A stretch of DNA of 64,000 nucleotides, from assembly GCA_021824565.1 (NCBI GenBank), contig JAKAKL010000067.1:25955-89954 (forward strand). The letters are read 5' to 3'. Source of the DNA: Bacteroidota bacterium (GTDB taxonomy: Bacteria; Bacteroidota; Ignavibacteria; Ignavibacteriales; Ignavibacteriaceae). The stretch's first letter is position 1, and every line of letters starts with the position of its first letter. Under the pieces are notes generated by a model, which saw nothing but the letters and a program-made list of their open reading frames with translations, made no database searches and was not told the DNA's origin. Both the position numbers and the translations under genes were made by a program. Shown here in pieces: positions 17,914-27,899 of the stretch.

Positions 17914-19335
17914 TTAATTAGAACAATTAAGAAACTCATTAATAGCAGCAGCAGCTTTTCTTCCTGCGCCCATAGCAAGGATAACAGTGGCGCCGCCGGT
18001 AACTATATCTCCTCCTGCAAATACTCCTTCCTTTGAAGTCTTCATTGTATTTTCGTCTACAATAATATTTCCCCACTTTGTATATGTTAGATCCGGAGTA
18101 GTTTTTTGAATAATAGGGTTTGATCCGTTGCCTATCGCAACGACAGCCATGTCAATATCTAAAATATATTCGGAGCCTGGGATTGGAATAGGCTTCCTTC
18201 TTCCGGATGCATCCGGTTCGCCTAATTCCATTTTTTGCAGCTTCACACCGTTTAGCCAGCCATCGGCGGTTCCTAAAAATTCAAGCGGATTAGATAAATA
18301 AATAAATTCTATTCCTTCTTCTTTCGCATGATGAATTTCTTCTTTACGGGCAGGCATTTCTACGTCAGACCGGCGATAAATAATATATGCGTTCTTTGCA
18401 CCAAGACGTTTAGAAGTTCTAACAGCATCCATTGCCGTATTGCCTCCTCCAAATACAGCGATGTTTTTATCTTTAACATGAAACACCGGAGTATCATAGT
18501 CTGGAAATTTATACGCTTTCATTAAATTGACGCGGGTTAAAAATTCATTCGCAGAATAAACGCCGTTATAATTCTCTCCCTTAATATTTAAAAAGTATGG
18601 AAGACCCGCTCCTACAGCGATAAAAACAGCATCATAACCATCAGAGAGCAATTCGTCAACAGTATCTGACATGCCTATCACGGTGTTCGGCTGAAAATCC
18701 ACGCCAAGTTTCCTCAATGATTCAACTTCTGCTTTCACAATTTCTTTTGGAAGCCTGAATTCAGGAATTCCGTAGATCAGAACTCCGCCAAGCTCATGAA
18801 GCGCTTCAAAAACAGTAACATCGTGCCCCATCTGAACAAGGTCTCCGGCACAGCTCAAGCCCGCCGGACCGCTTCCGACAATAGCAACTCTTTTCCCGGT
18901 TTTAGATTTTAACTTTGGCTCTCTTATTCCTACATGCTGTCTTTCAAAATCGGCAACAAATCTTTCAAGCCTTCCAATTGCTACAGGCTCATTTTTTTTG
19001 CCGACGATGCATTTTACTTCGCATTGTTCTTCCTGAGGACAGACTCTTCCGCATATTGCGGGCAGCATGTTGTCTTCTTTGATTTTTTCTGCCGCCTTTA
19101 AATATTCTCCTTCAGCAACGAGTGAAATAAAATCGCCTATCTTAACTCCAACAGGGCAGCCGGAGACGCAAGTCGGTTTCGGGCATTGAATACACCGCAA
19201 GGCTTCCATTTTTGCAAGCTCTTCGGTAAACCCAAGATTTACTTCTTCAAAATTATTTCTTCTGACAGCGCTATCCTGTTCCGGCATCGCTTGTCTTGGT
19301 ATTTTCATCTTTTCTTTATTAGATAGCTTCGCCAT
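17914..19335 (-). CDS. nfnB: NfnB / glutamate-synthase-small-subunit-like FAD and FeS subunit
   Basis: The product is 473 aa from the ATG at 19335 (GGAG six bases upstream; a TTG one codon earlier would be too close). The N-terminal part carries cysteines for two [4Fe-4S] clusters (CIQCPKPTCVSGCP, then CGRVCPQEEQCEVKC). The FAD site is IVGSGPAGLSCAGDL and the NADPH site is FGGGNTAMDAVRTSKRLG. Paired with the SudB-like subunit encoded immediately upstream, it fits NADH-dependent reduced ferredoxin:NADP oxidoreductase, a cytosolic bifurcating enzyme. Sulfide dehydrogenase or a glutamate synthase subunit are weaker alternatives, because no large gltB-type gene is present. Confidence 0.85.
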   Translation of the reverse strand: MAKLSNKEKMKIPRQAMPEQDSAVRRNNFEEVNLGFTEELAKMEALRCIQCPKPTCVSGCPVGVKIGDFISLVAEGEYLKAAEKIKEDNMLPAICGRVCPQEEQCEVKCIVGKKNEPVAIGRLERFVADFERQHVGIREPKLKSKTGKRVAIVGSGPAGLSCAGDLVQMGHDVTVFEALHELGGVLIYGIPEFRLPKEIVKAEVESLRKLGVDFQPNTVIGMSDTVDELLSDGYDAVFIAVGAGLPYFLNIKGENYNGVYSANEFLTRVNLMKAYKFPDYDTPVFHVKDKNIAVFGGGNTAMDAVRTSKRLGAKNAYIIYRRSDVEMPARKEEIHHAKEEGIEFIYLSNPLEFLGTADGWLNGVKLQKMELGEPDASGRRKPIPIPGSEYILDIDMAVVAIGNGSNPIIQKTTPDLTYTKWGNIIVDENTMKTSKEGVFAGGDIVTGGATVILAMGAGRKAAAAINEFLNCSN

Positions 19336-19371
19336 CAATTTCTCCGGTATTTCTATTTTATTCCCAAAATA

Positions 19372-20232
19372 TTATAACTCATTTGCAGTCTTAAGTACCG
19401 CCGTTTCTGATTTGCACGTATGAGTTTCGAGGGCAAGTCTTTCATCCTCTCGGTACGTTCTGTTCCTTCGCTCGAGAGTTTCAAAATCAACTTTATGAGC
19501 ATCGAACTCTGGTCCGTCAACACATACAAAAACTGTTTTGTTATCAACAGTAGCTCTGCAGCCGCCGCACATCCCGGTACCGTCAACCATAATAGGATTC
19601 AAGCTTACTACAGTTTTAATTTTATATTTCCTTGTTACTTCAGCAACTGCTTTCATCATTGGTATAGGACCGATGGCAAGTACGAGATCAATTTTCCTTT
19701 TTGCATCGATCAATTCTTGAAGCTTAGTCGTAACAAATCCCGGATAGCCGTAGCTTCCGTCATCGGTAGTAACAAACACTTCATCGCATACTTTATTCAT
19801 TTCGTCTTCAAGTATTACGAAATCTTTTGACCGACCTCCAATTATAGAAATGGTATAATTGCCCGCTTGTTTAAGAGCTACTGCGGTAGGATAAGCAATG
19901 GCAGTTCCCACACCGCCGCCGATGCTGATTGCAGTTCCGAATTTTTCTATGTGCGAAGGCTTCCCTAGCGGACCAACGAGATCATGTATGTATTCGCCGC
20001 TTTCGAGGTCGTTTAATTCCTTTGTCGTCTTCCCTATTCCCTGAACAATTATAGTAATTGTGCCCTCATTTATATTAGCATCTGAAATGGTCAACGGAAT
20101 TCTCTCACCGTTGTCATTGACTCTAATAATTACAAACTGACCGGCTTGTCTTTTCCTTGCAATTTTTGGAGCTTCAATAATAAACTTTTTTACATTCGGA
20201 GCAATAAATTCCGCACTAACAATCTTGTACAT
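19372..20232 (-). CDS. nfnA: NfnA / ferredoxin-NADP reductase-like subunit with [2Fe-2S]
   Basis: This 286-aa protein of the dihydroorotate dehydrogenase electron-transfer/SudB type has the flavin site RIPLTISDAN, the NAD-binding region ISIGGGVGTAIAYPTAVALK, and a C-terminal [2Fe-2S] cysteine set in GTGMCGGCRATVDNKTVFVC. It is the NADH-binding half of NfnAB. It lies 6 bases after maeB and 36 before nfnB, so the three form one operon in which the NADPH made by malic enzyme can be exchanged with NADH and ferredoxin. Confidence 0.85.
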   Translation of the reverse strand: MYKIVSAEFIAPNVKKFIIEAPKIARKRQAGQFVIIRVNDNGERIPLTISDANINEGTITIIVQGIGKTTKELNDLESGEYIHDLVGPLGKPSHIEKFGTAISIGGGVGTAIAYPTAVALKQAGNYTISIIGGRSKDFVILEDEMNKVCDEVFVTTDDGSYGYPGFVTTKLQELIDAKRKIDLVLAIGPIPMMKAVAEVTRKYKIKTVVSLNPIMVDGTGMCGGCRATVDNKTVFVCVDGPEFDAHKVDFETLERRNRTYREDERLALETHTCKSETAVLKTANEL

Positions 20233-20238
20233 TTATTT

Positions 20239-22497
20239 TCAAACCTTCAATTTATAATTAGCTTCAAGAACAGCTATAGCCGTCATATTAATTATATCAT
20301 CAACTGTGGCTCCTCTTTGCAATACATGAACCGGCTTTTTCATGCCCATCAAGACGGGACCTATTACTGAAGACTCGCCGATCCTTGCCATCAGTTTGTA
20401 AGCAATATTTCCTGAATTTAAATCCGGGAAAATTAAAACATTAGCTTTTCCTTTCAACACGCTGAACGGATAATCCATATCTAAAATTTGAGGAACGACA
20501 GCGGTATCGGCTTGCATTTCGCCGTCGACCATCAAGTCCGGACGAAGTTTATGAATAATTTTTACCGCTTCACTTACTTTAACAGCTTCAGGATATTTTG
20601 AAGAGCCGAAGTTGCTGAAAGACAGCATCGCAATTTTGGGTTCAATATCGAAATTCTTTACAGTATCTGCCGCTGAAATTGCAATTTCCGCAAGCTCGTT
20701 TGAAGTCGGGTTAACATTCACTGTTGTATCGGCAAAAAAGAAAACATCTTTTTTAGTTACAACTATATAAAGCCCGGAAACAACCTTGAATCCTTCTTTA
20801 ATTCCCACACATTGAAGAGCAGGTTTGATGGTTGTAGGATAATTTGTTGTTAAGCCGCTGATCATCGCGTCGGCGTCTCCTTGATCAACCATCATTGATC
20901 CGAAGTAGACGGGGTTTTTCATTAATTCTTTTGCTTCTTTTAAAGTAGCGCCTTTTCTCTGGCGTTTGTTAAAAAATTCTGTTACATAAAAAGGCGTTTT
21001 CTCACAGTTTTCAGGATCAAAAATTTCAAATTCAGTTTGGTCGTAGCCAAGTTTCTGAATGTTTTCCTTAATTGCATTTTTGTTGCCTAAAAGTATCGGC
21101 TTAGAAATGTTATCGTTATAAGAAACGTGAGCAGCACGAATAATTTTTTCTTCTTCGCCTTCCGGGTAAACTACGCGTCTTGGATTCTTTTGAGCTTTAT
21201 GAATTGCTACACGAATAATTTCTTTTGATAGTCCGAGTCTTTCTTTTAATTCTTCTTCATAAGCATCCCAATCTTCTATTTGGATCCTTGCAACTCCGGT
21301 TTCTATTGCAGCCTTTGCAACTGCCGGCGCTACGAACCAAAGTACGCGCGGATCAAACGGCTTTGGAATAATATATTCTTTTCCAAACTTAAAATCCGCA
21401 CCGCCGTACGCGCTGATAACCATTTCGGGAACTTTCTTTTTTGCAAGCTCCGCAAGGGCACGAACGGCAGCCATCTTCATTTCTTCATTTATTGCTGAAG
21501 CGCGAACGTCAAGTGCGCCTCGGAATATAAACGGGAATCCTAATACATTATTAACTTGATTTGGGAAATCACTTCTCCCTGTTGCCATAATAATATCATC
21601 CCGCACGCTTACGGCTTCGTCATACATAATTTCAGGATCAGGATTTGCCATAGCAAAAACTATCGGATTATGCCCCATCGACTTTATCATTTCTTTACTT
21701 ACTACGCCGCCGACAGAAAGCCCTACAAATACATCTGCGCCTTTCATTCCTTCTGCAAGTGTCGAGCATTGTGAGTCTGTTGCAAATTCCATTTTATACT
21801 TATTTAAATCGGTACGCTTTTTATTTAGGCAGCCTTTTGAATCGTACATTGTAATGTTTTCCCTTTTAACTCCGGCTTTCATGTACAACTTGCAGCATGA
21901 AATTGCAGCGGCGCCTGCACCGTTAACTACAATTTTAATATCCGATAATTTCTTTCCGGCAACTTCGGCGGCATTAATTAAAGCCGCGCAAGATATAATT
22001 GCTGTTCCGTGTTGATCATCATGGAACACAGGAATATTCATTGTCGCTTTTAGAGTTTCCTCTATTTCAAAACATTCCGGGGCTTTAATATCTTCAAGAT
22101 TAATTCCGCCGAATGTTGGCTCTAACAGCTGCACAGCTTTTATAATTTCTTTTGGATCTTTGCTCTTCAGTTCAATATCAAATACATCAATATCTGCAAA
22201 TCTTTTAAATAAGACTCCTTTCCCTTCCATCACTGGTTTACCGGCGGCAGGACCTATATCTCCCAATCCTAATACGGCTGTACCGTTAGAAACGACTGCA
22301 ACTAAATTTCCCTTAGCAGTGTACTTGTAAACTTCATCCGGCTGCTTTGCGATTTCCCTGCATGGTTCAGCAACACCGGGTGTATAAGCTAATGATAGGT
22401 CTCTTGATGTTAAACAAGGCTTTGTGGGTGTAACTTCTATTTTACCACGTCTTCCCTGGCTATGGTATTCAAGCGCTTCTTCAGTACGAATTTTCAT
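20239..22497 (-). CDS. maeB: NADP-dependent malic enzyme with phosphotransacetylase-like C-domain
   Basis: This 752-aa, two-domain protein is the classical MaeB size. Residues 1-425 are the malic enzyme ([39 protein letters not shown], and the NADP fold [20 protein letters not shown]). Residues of about 430-752 are a phosphate acetyl/butyryltransferase-like domain ([40 protein letters not shown]) that in known MaeB proteins binds acetyl-CoA as an allosteric ligand rather than catalysing. It converts malate to pyruvate, CO2 and NADPH in the cytosol. The start follows AGGAAG, and it is the first gene of the operon with nfnA and nfnB. Confidence 0.93.
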   Translation of the reverse strand: MKIRTEEALEYHSQGRRGKIEVTPTKPCLTSRDLSLAYTPGVAEPCREIAKQPDEVYKYTAKGNLVAVVSNGTAVLGLGDIGPAAGKPVMEGKGVLFKRFADIDVFDIELKSKDPKEIIKAVQLLEPTFGGINLEDIKAPECFEIEETLKATMNIPVFHDDQHGTAIISCAALINAAEVAGKKLSDIKIVVNGAGAAAISCCKLYMKAGVKRENITMYDSKGCLNKKRTDLNKYKMEFATDSQCSTLAEGMKGADVFVGLSVGGVVSKEMIKSMGHNPIVFAMANPDPEIMYDEAVSVRDDIIMATGRSDFPNQVNNVLGFPFIFRGALDVRASAINEEMKMAAVRALAELAKKKVPEMVISAYGGADFKFGKEYIIPKPFDPRVLWFVAPAVAKAAIETGVARIQIEDWDAYEEELKERLGLSKEIIRVAIHKAQKNPRRVVYPEGEEEKIIRAAHVSYNDNISKPILLGNKNAIKENIQKLGYDQTEFEIFDPENCEKTPFYVTEFFNKRQRKGATLKEAKELMKNPVYFGSMMVDQGDADAMISGLTTNYPTTIKPALQCVGIKEGFKVVSGLYIVVTKKDVFFFADTTVNVNPTSNELAEIAISAADTVKNFDIEPKIAMLSFSNFGSSKYPEAVKVSEAVKIIHKLRPDLMVDGEMQADTAVVPQILDMDYPFSVLKGKANVLIFPDLNSGNIAYKLMARIGESSVIGPVLMGMKKPVHVLQRGATVDDIINMTAIAVLEANYKLKV

Positions 22498-23011
22498 ATT
22501 ATCTTCCTAAATAAAATCTTATAATTCAAAATTATCTGCATAAATAAAATTAATGACCGGTTTTTATAATTACTAATTTTATCTTCAAAAATTTGGATCT
22601 GAGTTTGTAAACTCGACTAAGTTCTTAACCATAAACTGTGCCATTTTTATACTTTTTATTTAATATTAAGTCATTCAGTTGCAAGCAAAAAAAAAGGTTA
22701 ATTAAAGATTTATCTTAATCCTTTCCCATTTGTGAAAAATATTTTCTAAGGAATAGAAGAATTGTCACGTTGATTTTTTTCCCCAATCCCAAGATGTTAC
22801 TATTATGTTATTTAGCGCCGTAATACGAATTATCTTCGTCCTATACGAAACTTTGTATAAAAAAATTTCAATCGAATAAAATGTCATAAGATAAAAGTTC
22901 TGTTTTTAGCGCATAATGGAAACTTTTTAACACAGCGCAAAAAAATTGAGTATGGCATTTCCGTTGAACGAACGTTCAAAAAAATTATTACTAATATTAA
23001 GGAGTTCAACA
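22498..23011. promoter_or_regulatory. 514-bp divergent intergenic region
   Basis: It separates maeB (minus) from the T9SS protein gene (plus), so it should hold the promoters of both. It is AT-rich with a long A tract near 22690. I see no RNA gene, terminator hairpin or clear operator, and I could not fix a promoter by eye. Confidence 0.4.
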
Positions 23012-24934
23012 ATGAAAAAATTTATTCAGTTACTTTTTGTAATCCCTTTAATCGTTTTTTTCTTCTCCGTTGATCAGTATCCTCAAATGATCGTTAAAGA
23101 TACTTTATCAGGACATGTTTACGCGGCAGGACAGAACGATACATCACGTACTGCTATCGCCGGAGCAAATGTATCTCTTCATATTTTTTCTATGATGGGC
23201 GATTCTACGCTTTACCAGACAACTACTGATTCAACAGGGAGTTTTGTAATAAGCGGTATAACACCTGGTCATTATGTTTTGATATGCAGTGCTAATGGAT
23301 ATTCTACTGTTGTTCTGCATGATTTCAATATTGAGGATGCAAGTCAGACAATCACTCTTTTCTTGCGCGATACCACAGCTGCCGTTACGGGCGGAATAGT
23401 TTCAGGATCGGTTCGATTTGACGAATCAGATCATTTTGATTTTTCACACATCTTTGTTCACAACGCAATTATAGAATTTATCAATACAAATAATACCTCG
23501 CCAAATATTTTTGACACTACCGATGCATTTGGATTTTATAGGACTAAAGTTCCTGCCGGGCAATATTATGTCTCATGCACAGTTGCTTTAACAGATAGTA
23601 CAAATTTCCAGGAATATTATCAGAATGCCGCAACTATAGCACAAGCTAAAATGATTACTGTAAGCGACGGACAAACCACGGATGATATTGATTTCACAAT
23701 TCCATCTCAGGCTGCAACTACACATACAATAACTTTTAGCGGCAGCGTTCAATCCAGCGCCTCCATGCCTCTGGATTCGGCTACAGTGAGTATTATTCTT
23801 TCTGGAGATAATGAAGATCATGGAGATTGGTCACACGGTCGTAACGGTTTGGTAGCTTCAACGAAAACTGATGCATCAGGTAATTTTACAATTACACTCG
23901 ACAGTGTTTCCCAATCCTTAAACGCTTTTATTGTCGCTGCGCATAAAGCCGGATACAAGATCCAGTTCTACAATAATCAGGATACTTTTTTTAAGGCTAA
24001 TATTTTGTTTGCTTTTCATGACACGACTTTTTCAAATTTGAATTTTACTCTTTCCCCTGTTGATACAAACCGGTATTCAATCAGCGGCAATGTAAAAGAC
24101 AGTTCAGGCATGGGAATAAAAAATGCTTTCGTGACTGCTTTTGATTCAGCAACCGGACATGAGCACATGGCTGTCGCTGATTCAAACGGTAATTACACTG
24201 TTAACGGCTTGGCACAAGGCAGTTATTACTTAATGTTCACGGCACACGGTTATCAATCTCAATTCTATCCTAATGCTTCTACCTGGGAAACAGCATCTAC
24301 TATTAGCGTTACTTCATCTGTAACCGGAATAAATGTTACACTTGCTCAGGATACATCAACAATGTTAACCGGCGGCGGGGATGTTACTGGCGACGTTCAT
24401 TCTTCAAACGGCTCAGCTTTAGCAGGTGTTTTAGTTACACTTAAAGATTCACAAGGTAATGTGGTTGGCACTGCGGTTACGGATGTTAACGGCTCTTACT
24501 CTATTGCTGGTATGGTTCAGGGAAATTATACTATCACCGCAAGCTTCTCTACTTATTCCAGTCAACAGCAGACTACCACTTATAATCCAAGTTCAGGCTC
24601 AACGCAGGTAAGCAACTTTACGCTGCCTCAGTCTACAACCGGAATTACTACGCCGCCAAGCAGCATGCCATCTCATTTTTCGCTCGATAATAATTATCCA
24701 AATCCGTTTAACCCGAGCACTGTTATCGGATTCTCATTACCTTATTCCACGCACGTAACTTTAGAAGTTTATAACGTCCTTGGACAAAAGGTCGCGCAGC
24801 TTGTTAATGGCAATCTGGCAGCCGGTCATTATGCTTATTCATTTAACGCAAACAATCTTTCTTCGGGAGTTTACCTGTACAGAATTCAAACCGATAAGTT
24901 TGTTTCTGTTAAAAAGATGCTGTATACAAAATAA
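23012..24934 (+). CDS. Secreted protein with carboxypeptidase-regulatory-like repeats and T9SS domain
   Basis: The product is 640 aa. The ATG at 23012 is chosen because AAGGAG precedes it and a signal peptide follows (KFIQLLFVIPLIVFFFS); an upstream frame extension lacks both. About five beta-sandwich repeats of the carboxypeptidase regulatory type follow, each with a pattern like DSNGNYTVNGLAQGSYYLMF. A His/Asp-rich patch (DNEDHGDWSHG) sits near residue 270 and could bind metal, which is speculative. The last 80 residues are a T9SS sorting domain (NNYPNPFNPSTVIGFS, VYNVLGQKV, SSGVYLYRI). It is probably a surface adhesin-like or structural protein. It is the only large plus-strand gene here and ends at a strong terminator. 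Confidence 0.85.
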   Translation: MKKFIQLLFVIPLIVFFFSVDQYPQMIVKDTLSGHVYAAGQNDTSRTAIAGANVSLHIFSMMGDSTLYQTTTDSTGSFVISGITPGHYVLICSANGYSTVVLHDFNIEDASQTITLFLRDTTAAVTGGIVSGSVRFDESDHFDFSHIFVHNAIIEFINTNNTSPNIFDTTDAFGFYRTKVPAGQYYVSCTVALTDSTNFQEYYQNAATIAQAKMITVSDGQTTDDIDFTIPSQAATTHTITFSGSVQSSASMPLDSATVSIILSGDNEDHGDWSHGRNGLVASTKTDASGNFTITLDSVSQSLNAFIVAAHKAGYKIQFYNNQDTFFKANILFAFHDTTFSNLNFTLSPVDTNRYSISGNVKDSSGMGIKNAFVTAFDSATGHEHMAVADSNGNYTVNGLAQGSYYLMFTAHGYQSQFYPNASTWETASTISVTSSVTGINVTLAQDTSTMLTGGGDVTGDVHSSNGSALAGVLVTLKDSQGNVVGTAVTDVNGSYSIAGMVQGNYTITASFSTYSSQQQTTTYNPSSGSTQVSNFTLPQSTTGITTPPSSMPSHFSLDNNYPNPFNPSTVIGFSLPYSTHVTLEVYNVLGQKVAQLVNGNLAAGHYAYSFNANNLSSGVYLYRIQTDKFVSVKKMLYTK

Positions 24935-24958
24935 TTCTATTTCATAATATAAATATAA

Positions 24959-24982
24959 GGCTCCCGCACGGGAGCCTTTTTT
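24959..24982 (+). terminator. Strong Rho-independent terminator
   Basis: GGCTCCC and GGGAGCC form a perfect 7-bp stem around a GCAC loop and are followed by TTTTTT. It lies 24 bases after the stop of the T9SS gene. Confidence 0.95.
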
Positions 24983-25163
24983 GTTTGATCTATAATTATC
25001 ATTCGCCTTTCAATATATACTTCTAAGTGTATTGAAAAACGCTTGTCCCCTGGCACATTTATTTTTTCATAATTAAAGAATTATGTTATTGTTTCGACAA
25101 TAGCCATAGTTGTTTGAACGTATCAAACGCACATTCATTATTCCCGTACAGGAGGTGATTCAA

Positions 25164-25400
25164 ATGACGGTTAATTCAGTCGGGTCGAGCAATATTTTTT
25201 CTGCCGGATATTTCGCTTCCAGCAGCCAAAGATATTCCAGCTCATCTGCTTCTTCTAACAAAAGCAGCAAAGACAGCGCTTCTATTTCCGGGTACGCTAA
25301 AGAACTCGCGGCTATGAAATCCGGGAAAAGTTCTCAAGAAGAAGCGACAGAATCAATGAGCGAAAAACTCAGCGAGCAAGCGTCGGGATCAGATACTTAA
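25164..25400 (+). CDS. Small Ser-rich hypothetical protein
   Basis: The product is 78 aa. The start at 25164 is set by a near-perfect ribosome site AGGAGGTGATT six to seven bases upstream; longer in-frame starts ignore it. The sequence begins MTVNSVGSSNIFSAGYFASS, is very rich in Ser and Lys, has no Cys and no membrane segment, and looks disordered. The strong ribosome site and the terminator directly after it argue for a real, well-translated gene. I recognise no family. Confidence 0.7.
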   Translation: MTVNSVGSSNIFSAGYFASSSQRYSSSSASSNKSSKDSASISGYAKELAAMKSGKSSQEEATESMSEKLSEQASGSDT

Positions 25401-25423
25401 GAAGGGATTTACTTAGGTAGAAA

Positions 25424-25454
25424 AGAGAAAGTCGTTTATCGCTTTCTCTTTTTC
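25424..25454 (+). terminator. Rho-independent terminator
   Basis: AGAGAAAG and CTTTCTCT form a perfect 8-bp stem with a 10-base loop, followed by TTTTTCT. It lies 24 bases after the small Ser-rich gene, which is convergent with the next minus-strand gene. Confidence 0.88.
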
Positions 25455-25476
25455 TATTAGTTGATACAGCAAAAAT

Positions 25477-25914
25477 CTATAAATATTTATTTTCTATTTC
25501 CGCGAAGAAAGCTGATGAGAGAAGCACAAAGCCGGCTTCATGTATTTCTATTTTTTCTCCAGCTTTATACTTTAAAATTGATTTCTCCGGATTATATTTT
25601 ATTGTTTTATCAGCTGCCAGGATTTCATTATTATTCATTATTGAGTTTGCGAGCATCCGTACTTCATTTAACGGATTGCCGTCTTTTAGTTCTTTTGCCT
25701 TCGCGCGGTGCACAAAATAATTTTCCAACGACAGCACCATGTTCTTAAAAAAATGAGGTTCAAAATCTTTTATTGCATGCTCCAGATCAATATCTTCTTC
25801 CGGGGTTTGCTTCCGCGCTGCGGCAATTAAATTTAAATAAGAAGAAACCTGAACTGCAACGCGTGACCGGCATGCATTTATATAATCCTGAGAATAATTA
25901 CTTATGCTTGGCAT
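25477..25914 (-). CDS. Conserved uncharacterised protein
   Basis: The product is 145 aa. The start follows GAGG at a sensible distance. Features include an N-terminal DYINACRSRVAVQVSSY, a central FFKNMVLSLENYFVHRAKAK, then GNPLNEVRMLANSIMNNN and a hydrophobic C-terminus LLSSAFFAEIENKY. It is predicted soluble and helical with no signal peptide. The NPLNEVR...NSIMNN block looks strongly conserved and I believe it has homologues in distant phyla, but I cannot name a function. Confidence 0.7.
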   Translation of the reverse strand: MPSISNYSQDYINACRSRVAVQVSSYLNLIAAARKQTPEEDIDLEHAIKDFEPHFFKNMVLSLENYFVHRAKAKELKDGNPLNEVRMLANSIMNNNEILAADKTIKYNPEKSILKYKAGEKIEIHEAGFVLLSSAFFAEIENKYL

Positions 25915-26012
25915 AGTGAAACCTCATATTTATAATCAGCTATAAAAATAACAAAACTTCGTTCTCGTGCAAATTATAATATATTTATGAAATGCATTTC
26001 CCCTATCCGGGT

Positions 26013-26585
26013 TTATTCTATTATAATTTCATATTTGTCTAAAAGTCCGATAACCCCAGGCAACGAAAATTTTGCCCCTCTTAATCTGTTGGCTTCAGGA
26101 TCTATGATATAATTAAACGAAGTTCGAAAATCGGCTTTCTCAATCACTGAATTTGAAAAAATAGAATTAGTTAATTCGCAGTTGGTAAAGATTGAAGAAG
26201 TAAGATCACTTCCCGTAAAATCAACCTCTACCAATTTTGAATTATCGAAAACAGTTTTACGAAGTTTTTTCTTAAAAAAAGATGAGTGGTTTAACACGCA
26301 ATTATCAAAGCTGACGGCAAAGCCAAAATCATTGCAGTCCTCGAAATGTATCCCCAGCATTTTACTGTTCCTAAACTTAACTCCATTCAGAGTTGTGTCT
26401 GTAACTTTAATCATGCTCAGCTCGCATGAAATAAAATTACAGTCTATAAAAATTACTTCGGAAATTTCCGACTTATAAAAGTTACAATTCGTAAAACTAC
26501 ATCTTTCATACTCACCTTTTTCTAAATTACTATTCGTGAAATCAACTTTATCATAATTCTTTTCTTCAAAAAAATTTCTTTCCAT
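26013..26585 (-). CDS. Pentapeptide-repeat protein
   Basis: The product is 190 aa. From about residue 12 the sequence follows the A(D/N)LXX five-residue rhythm (KVDFTNSNLEKGEYERCSF, later LVEVDFTGSDLTSSIFTNCE), which folds as a right-handed beta-helix. No extra domain is present. Some members mimic DNA and protect gyrase (Qnr/MfpA) but most have unknown roles, and nothing here identifies the target. The start follows GGGAAAA. It directly follows a truncated gene. Confidence 0.88.
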   Translation of the reverse strand: MERNFFEEKNYDKVDFTNSNLEKGEYERCSFTNCNFYKSEISEVIFIDCNFISCELSMIKVTDTTLNGVKFRNSKMLGIHFEDCNDFGFAVSFDNCVLNHSSFFKKKLRKTVFDNSKLVEVDFTGSDLTSSIFTNCELTNSIFSNSVIEKADFRTSFNYIIDPEANRLRGAKFSLPGVIGLLDKYEIIIE

Positions 26586-26629
26586 TATTTTCCCGTAATT
26601 ATAAAGTTATTTTATTCCTTTGTCTTAAT

Positions 26630-26830
26630 TCAATTCGTCTTGCGATTAAGATAAATCAGCAGAGGTAATTTTCTACTGCCGGTAATTTCTTTAACAAGAG
26701 CAATATTATCCGAAATATTTTTCACGGTACGCAGTACATTTTTAGAAAGCGATACCAAAATGCCGTCGTCGATCCAGTATGTCGCTAATTCGCCTTCGTA
26801 TGTTTTTCTATCTTTTGGGACATCAACCAT
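26630..26830 (-). pseudogene. Truncated DUF7793/STAS-like fragment
   Basis: This 66-codon frame (LATYWIDDGILVSLSKNVLR, then ALVKEITGSRKLPLLIYLNR) matches, as far as I can recall, the first half of a conserved 110-130 aa family in which the KKV/LLI strand is followed by about 50 more residues. Here a stop follows immediately, and no frame downstream continues the pattern before the pentapeptide gene begins. It is probably a remnant whose 3' half has been lost. Confidence 0.45.
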
Positions 26831-26882
26831 GCTTTTCTTCAGAAACTTATATTTATAAAATCAATCCAGAGCATAATTTTTT

Positions 26883-27689
26883 TTAATATGAGTCATTGAC
26901 AGGCTGGTATTTACTACGTATTAAGTAATATTGCCATACGCCAGTATAACTATATAAATTCTTTATTAATTGAATATCGTATTCTCTAGTTTTCCCGTTT
27001 TGGAAAAACAATTTCATCTTTAAGCCTGTAACGACTTCATTGCTCGCTTTAACCTGGCTGTTTATTACCATCCATTTGTCTGCTGTCAAACCGGGCGGAA
27101 TTCTAAAAGGAACATTCAGCAAATGATCCTCGGGAAAATAATTGTCAATATTAATCTGGTTGTTAATCATGTTATTTCTTTCGAGCATCATCATTTCCCC
27201 GCTCATGTTGCTTAATGCTCTCGCTGATTCTTTAGCTTGTCTCTGCCTGCTTAACTCACTTCCGATTTCGGCTCCCAATGATAGAGAACCCCAGAATAGC
27301 TGCCGGTTTATCGATTCAACATTTTTTTCCTCGCTCATAGATTTAAACCACACATCCAGATCCTGCCCTCCGGTTATAATGATATTTCCCTGGTCGCTGT
27401 CTGCAGATGTATTGCTACTGCTGTCGGTTATTGCTGAAATCGATATGCTGTCCACTTCAAGCCAATGGCTGGTTCTATTCTTAATAGCAAAGTCAACCAT
27501 TCCAAAAAATTTTGTTGAATATTCCTGTTTAATTTCATAGCTGAGTGTTATTATATCGTTGGCTCGGGTTACTTCGGTCTGCTGTTCGGAATTGCTATTG
27601 CCTTGATCGGTGCGGCTCGCCACGTTAGATAATTGAGTGCTTGCACAGCCTGCAAATACTAATGCTAATACTGCCAAAAAGTATTTCAT
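26883..27689 (-). CDS. Uncharacterised lipoprotein
   Basis: The product is 268 aa with a clear lipobox, LALVFAGC, after an 14-residue signal, so the mature protein should be anchored by its N-terminal cysteine. The rest has a QN-rich linker, then a beta-rich domain (IITLSYEIKQEYSTKFFGMV) and a long helical middle (NRQLFWGSLSLGAEIGSELS). The start follows AGGAG. No family was recognised, and it stands alone with about 200 bp of gene-free DNA upstream. Confidence 0.75.
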   Translation of the reverse strand: MKYFLAVLALVFAGCASTQLSNVASRTDQGNSNSEQQTEVTRANDIITLSYEIKQEYSTKFFGMVDFAIKNRTSHWLEVDSISISAITDSSSNTSADSDQGNIIITGGQDLDVWFKSMSEEKNVESINRQLFWGSLSLGAEIGSELSRQRQAKESARALSNMSGEMMMLERNNMINNQINIDNYFPEDHLLNVPFRIPPGLTADKWMVINSQVKASNEVVTGLKMKLFFQNGKTREYDIQLIKNLYSYTGVWQYYLIRSKYQPVNDSY

Positions 27690-27899
27690 AATGTTACTCC
27701 TGATTATAATTATTTAATTGAACCCTCTTACAGTTTTTCAATTATCTGCAAGATTAACTGCAATATAAATTATTTATTAACTTCGACAACATAATAACTT
27801 ACTTAGTTTAATCCAAAAATTTTCCAAGTAAAACAATTAGATAAATAAGTCGTTAAACTTATTTTTAATTTGGGCGCCGTCTTTCTATCATTTAGTAAA

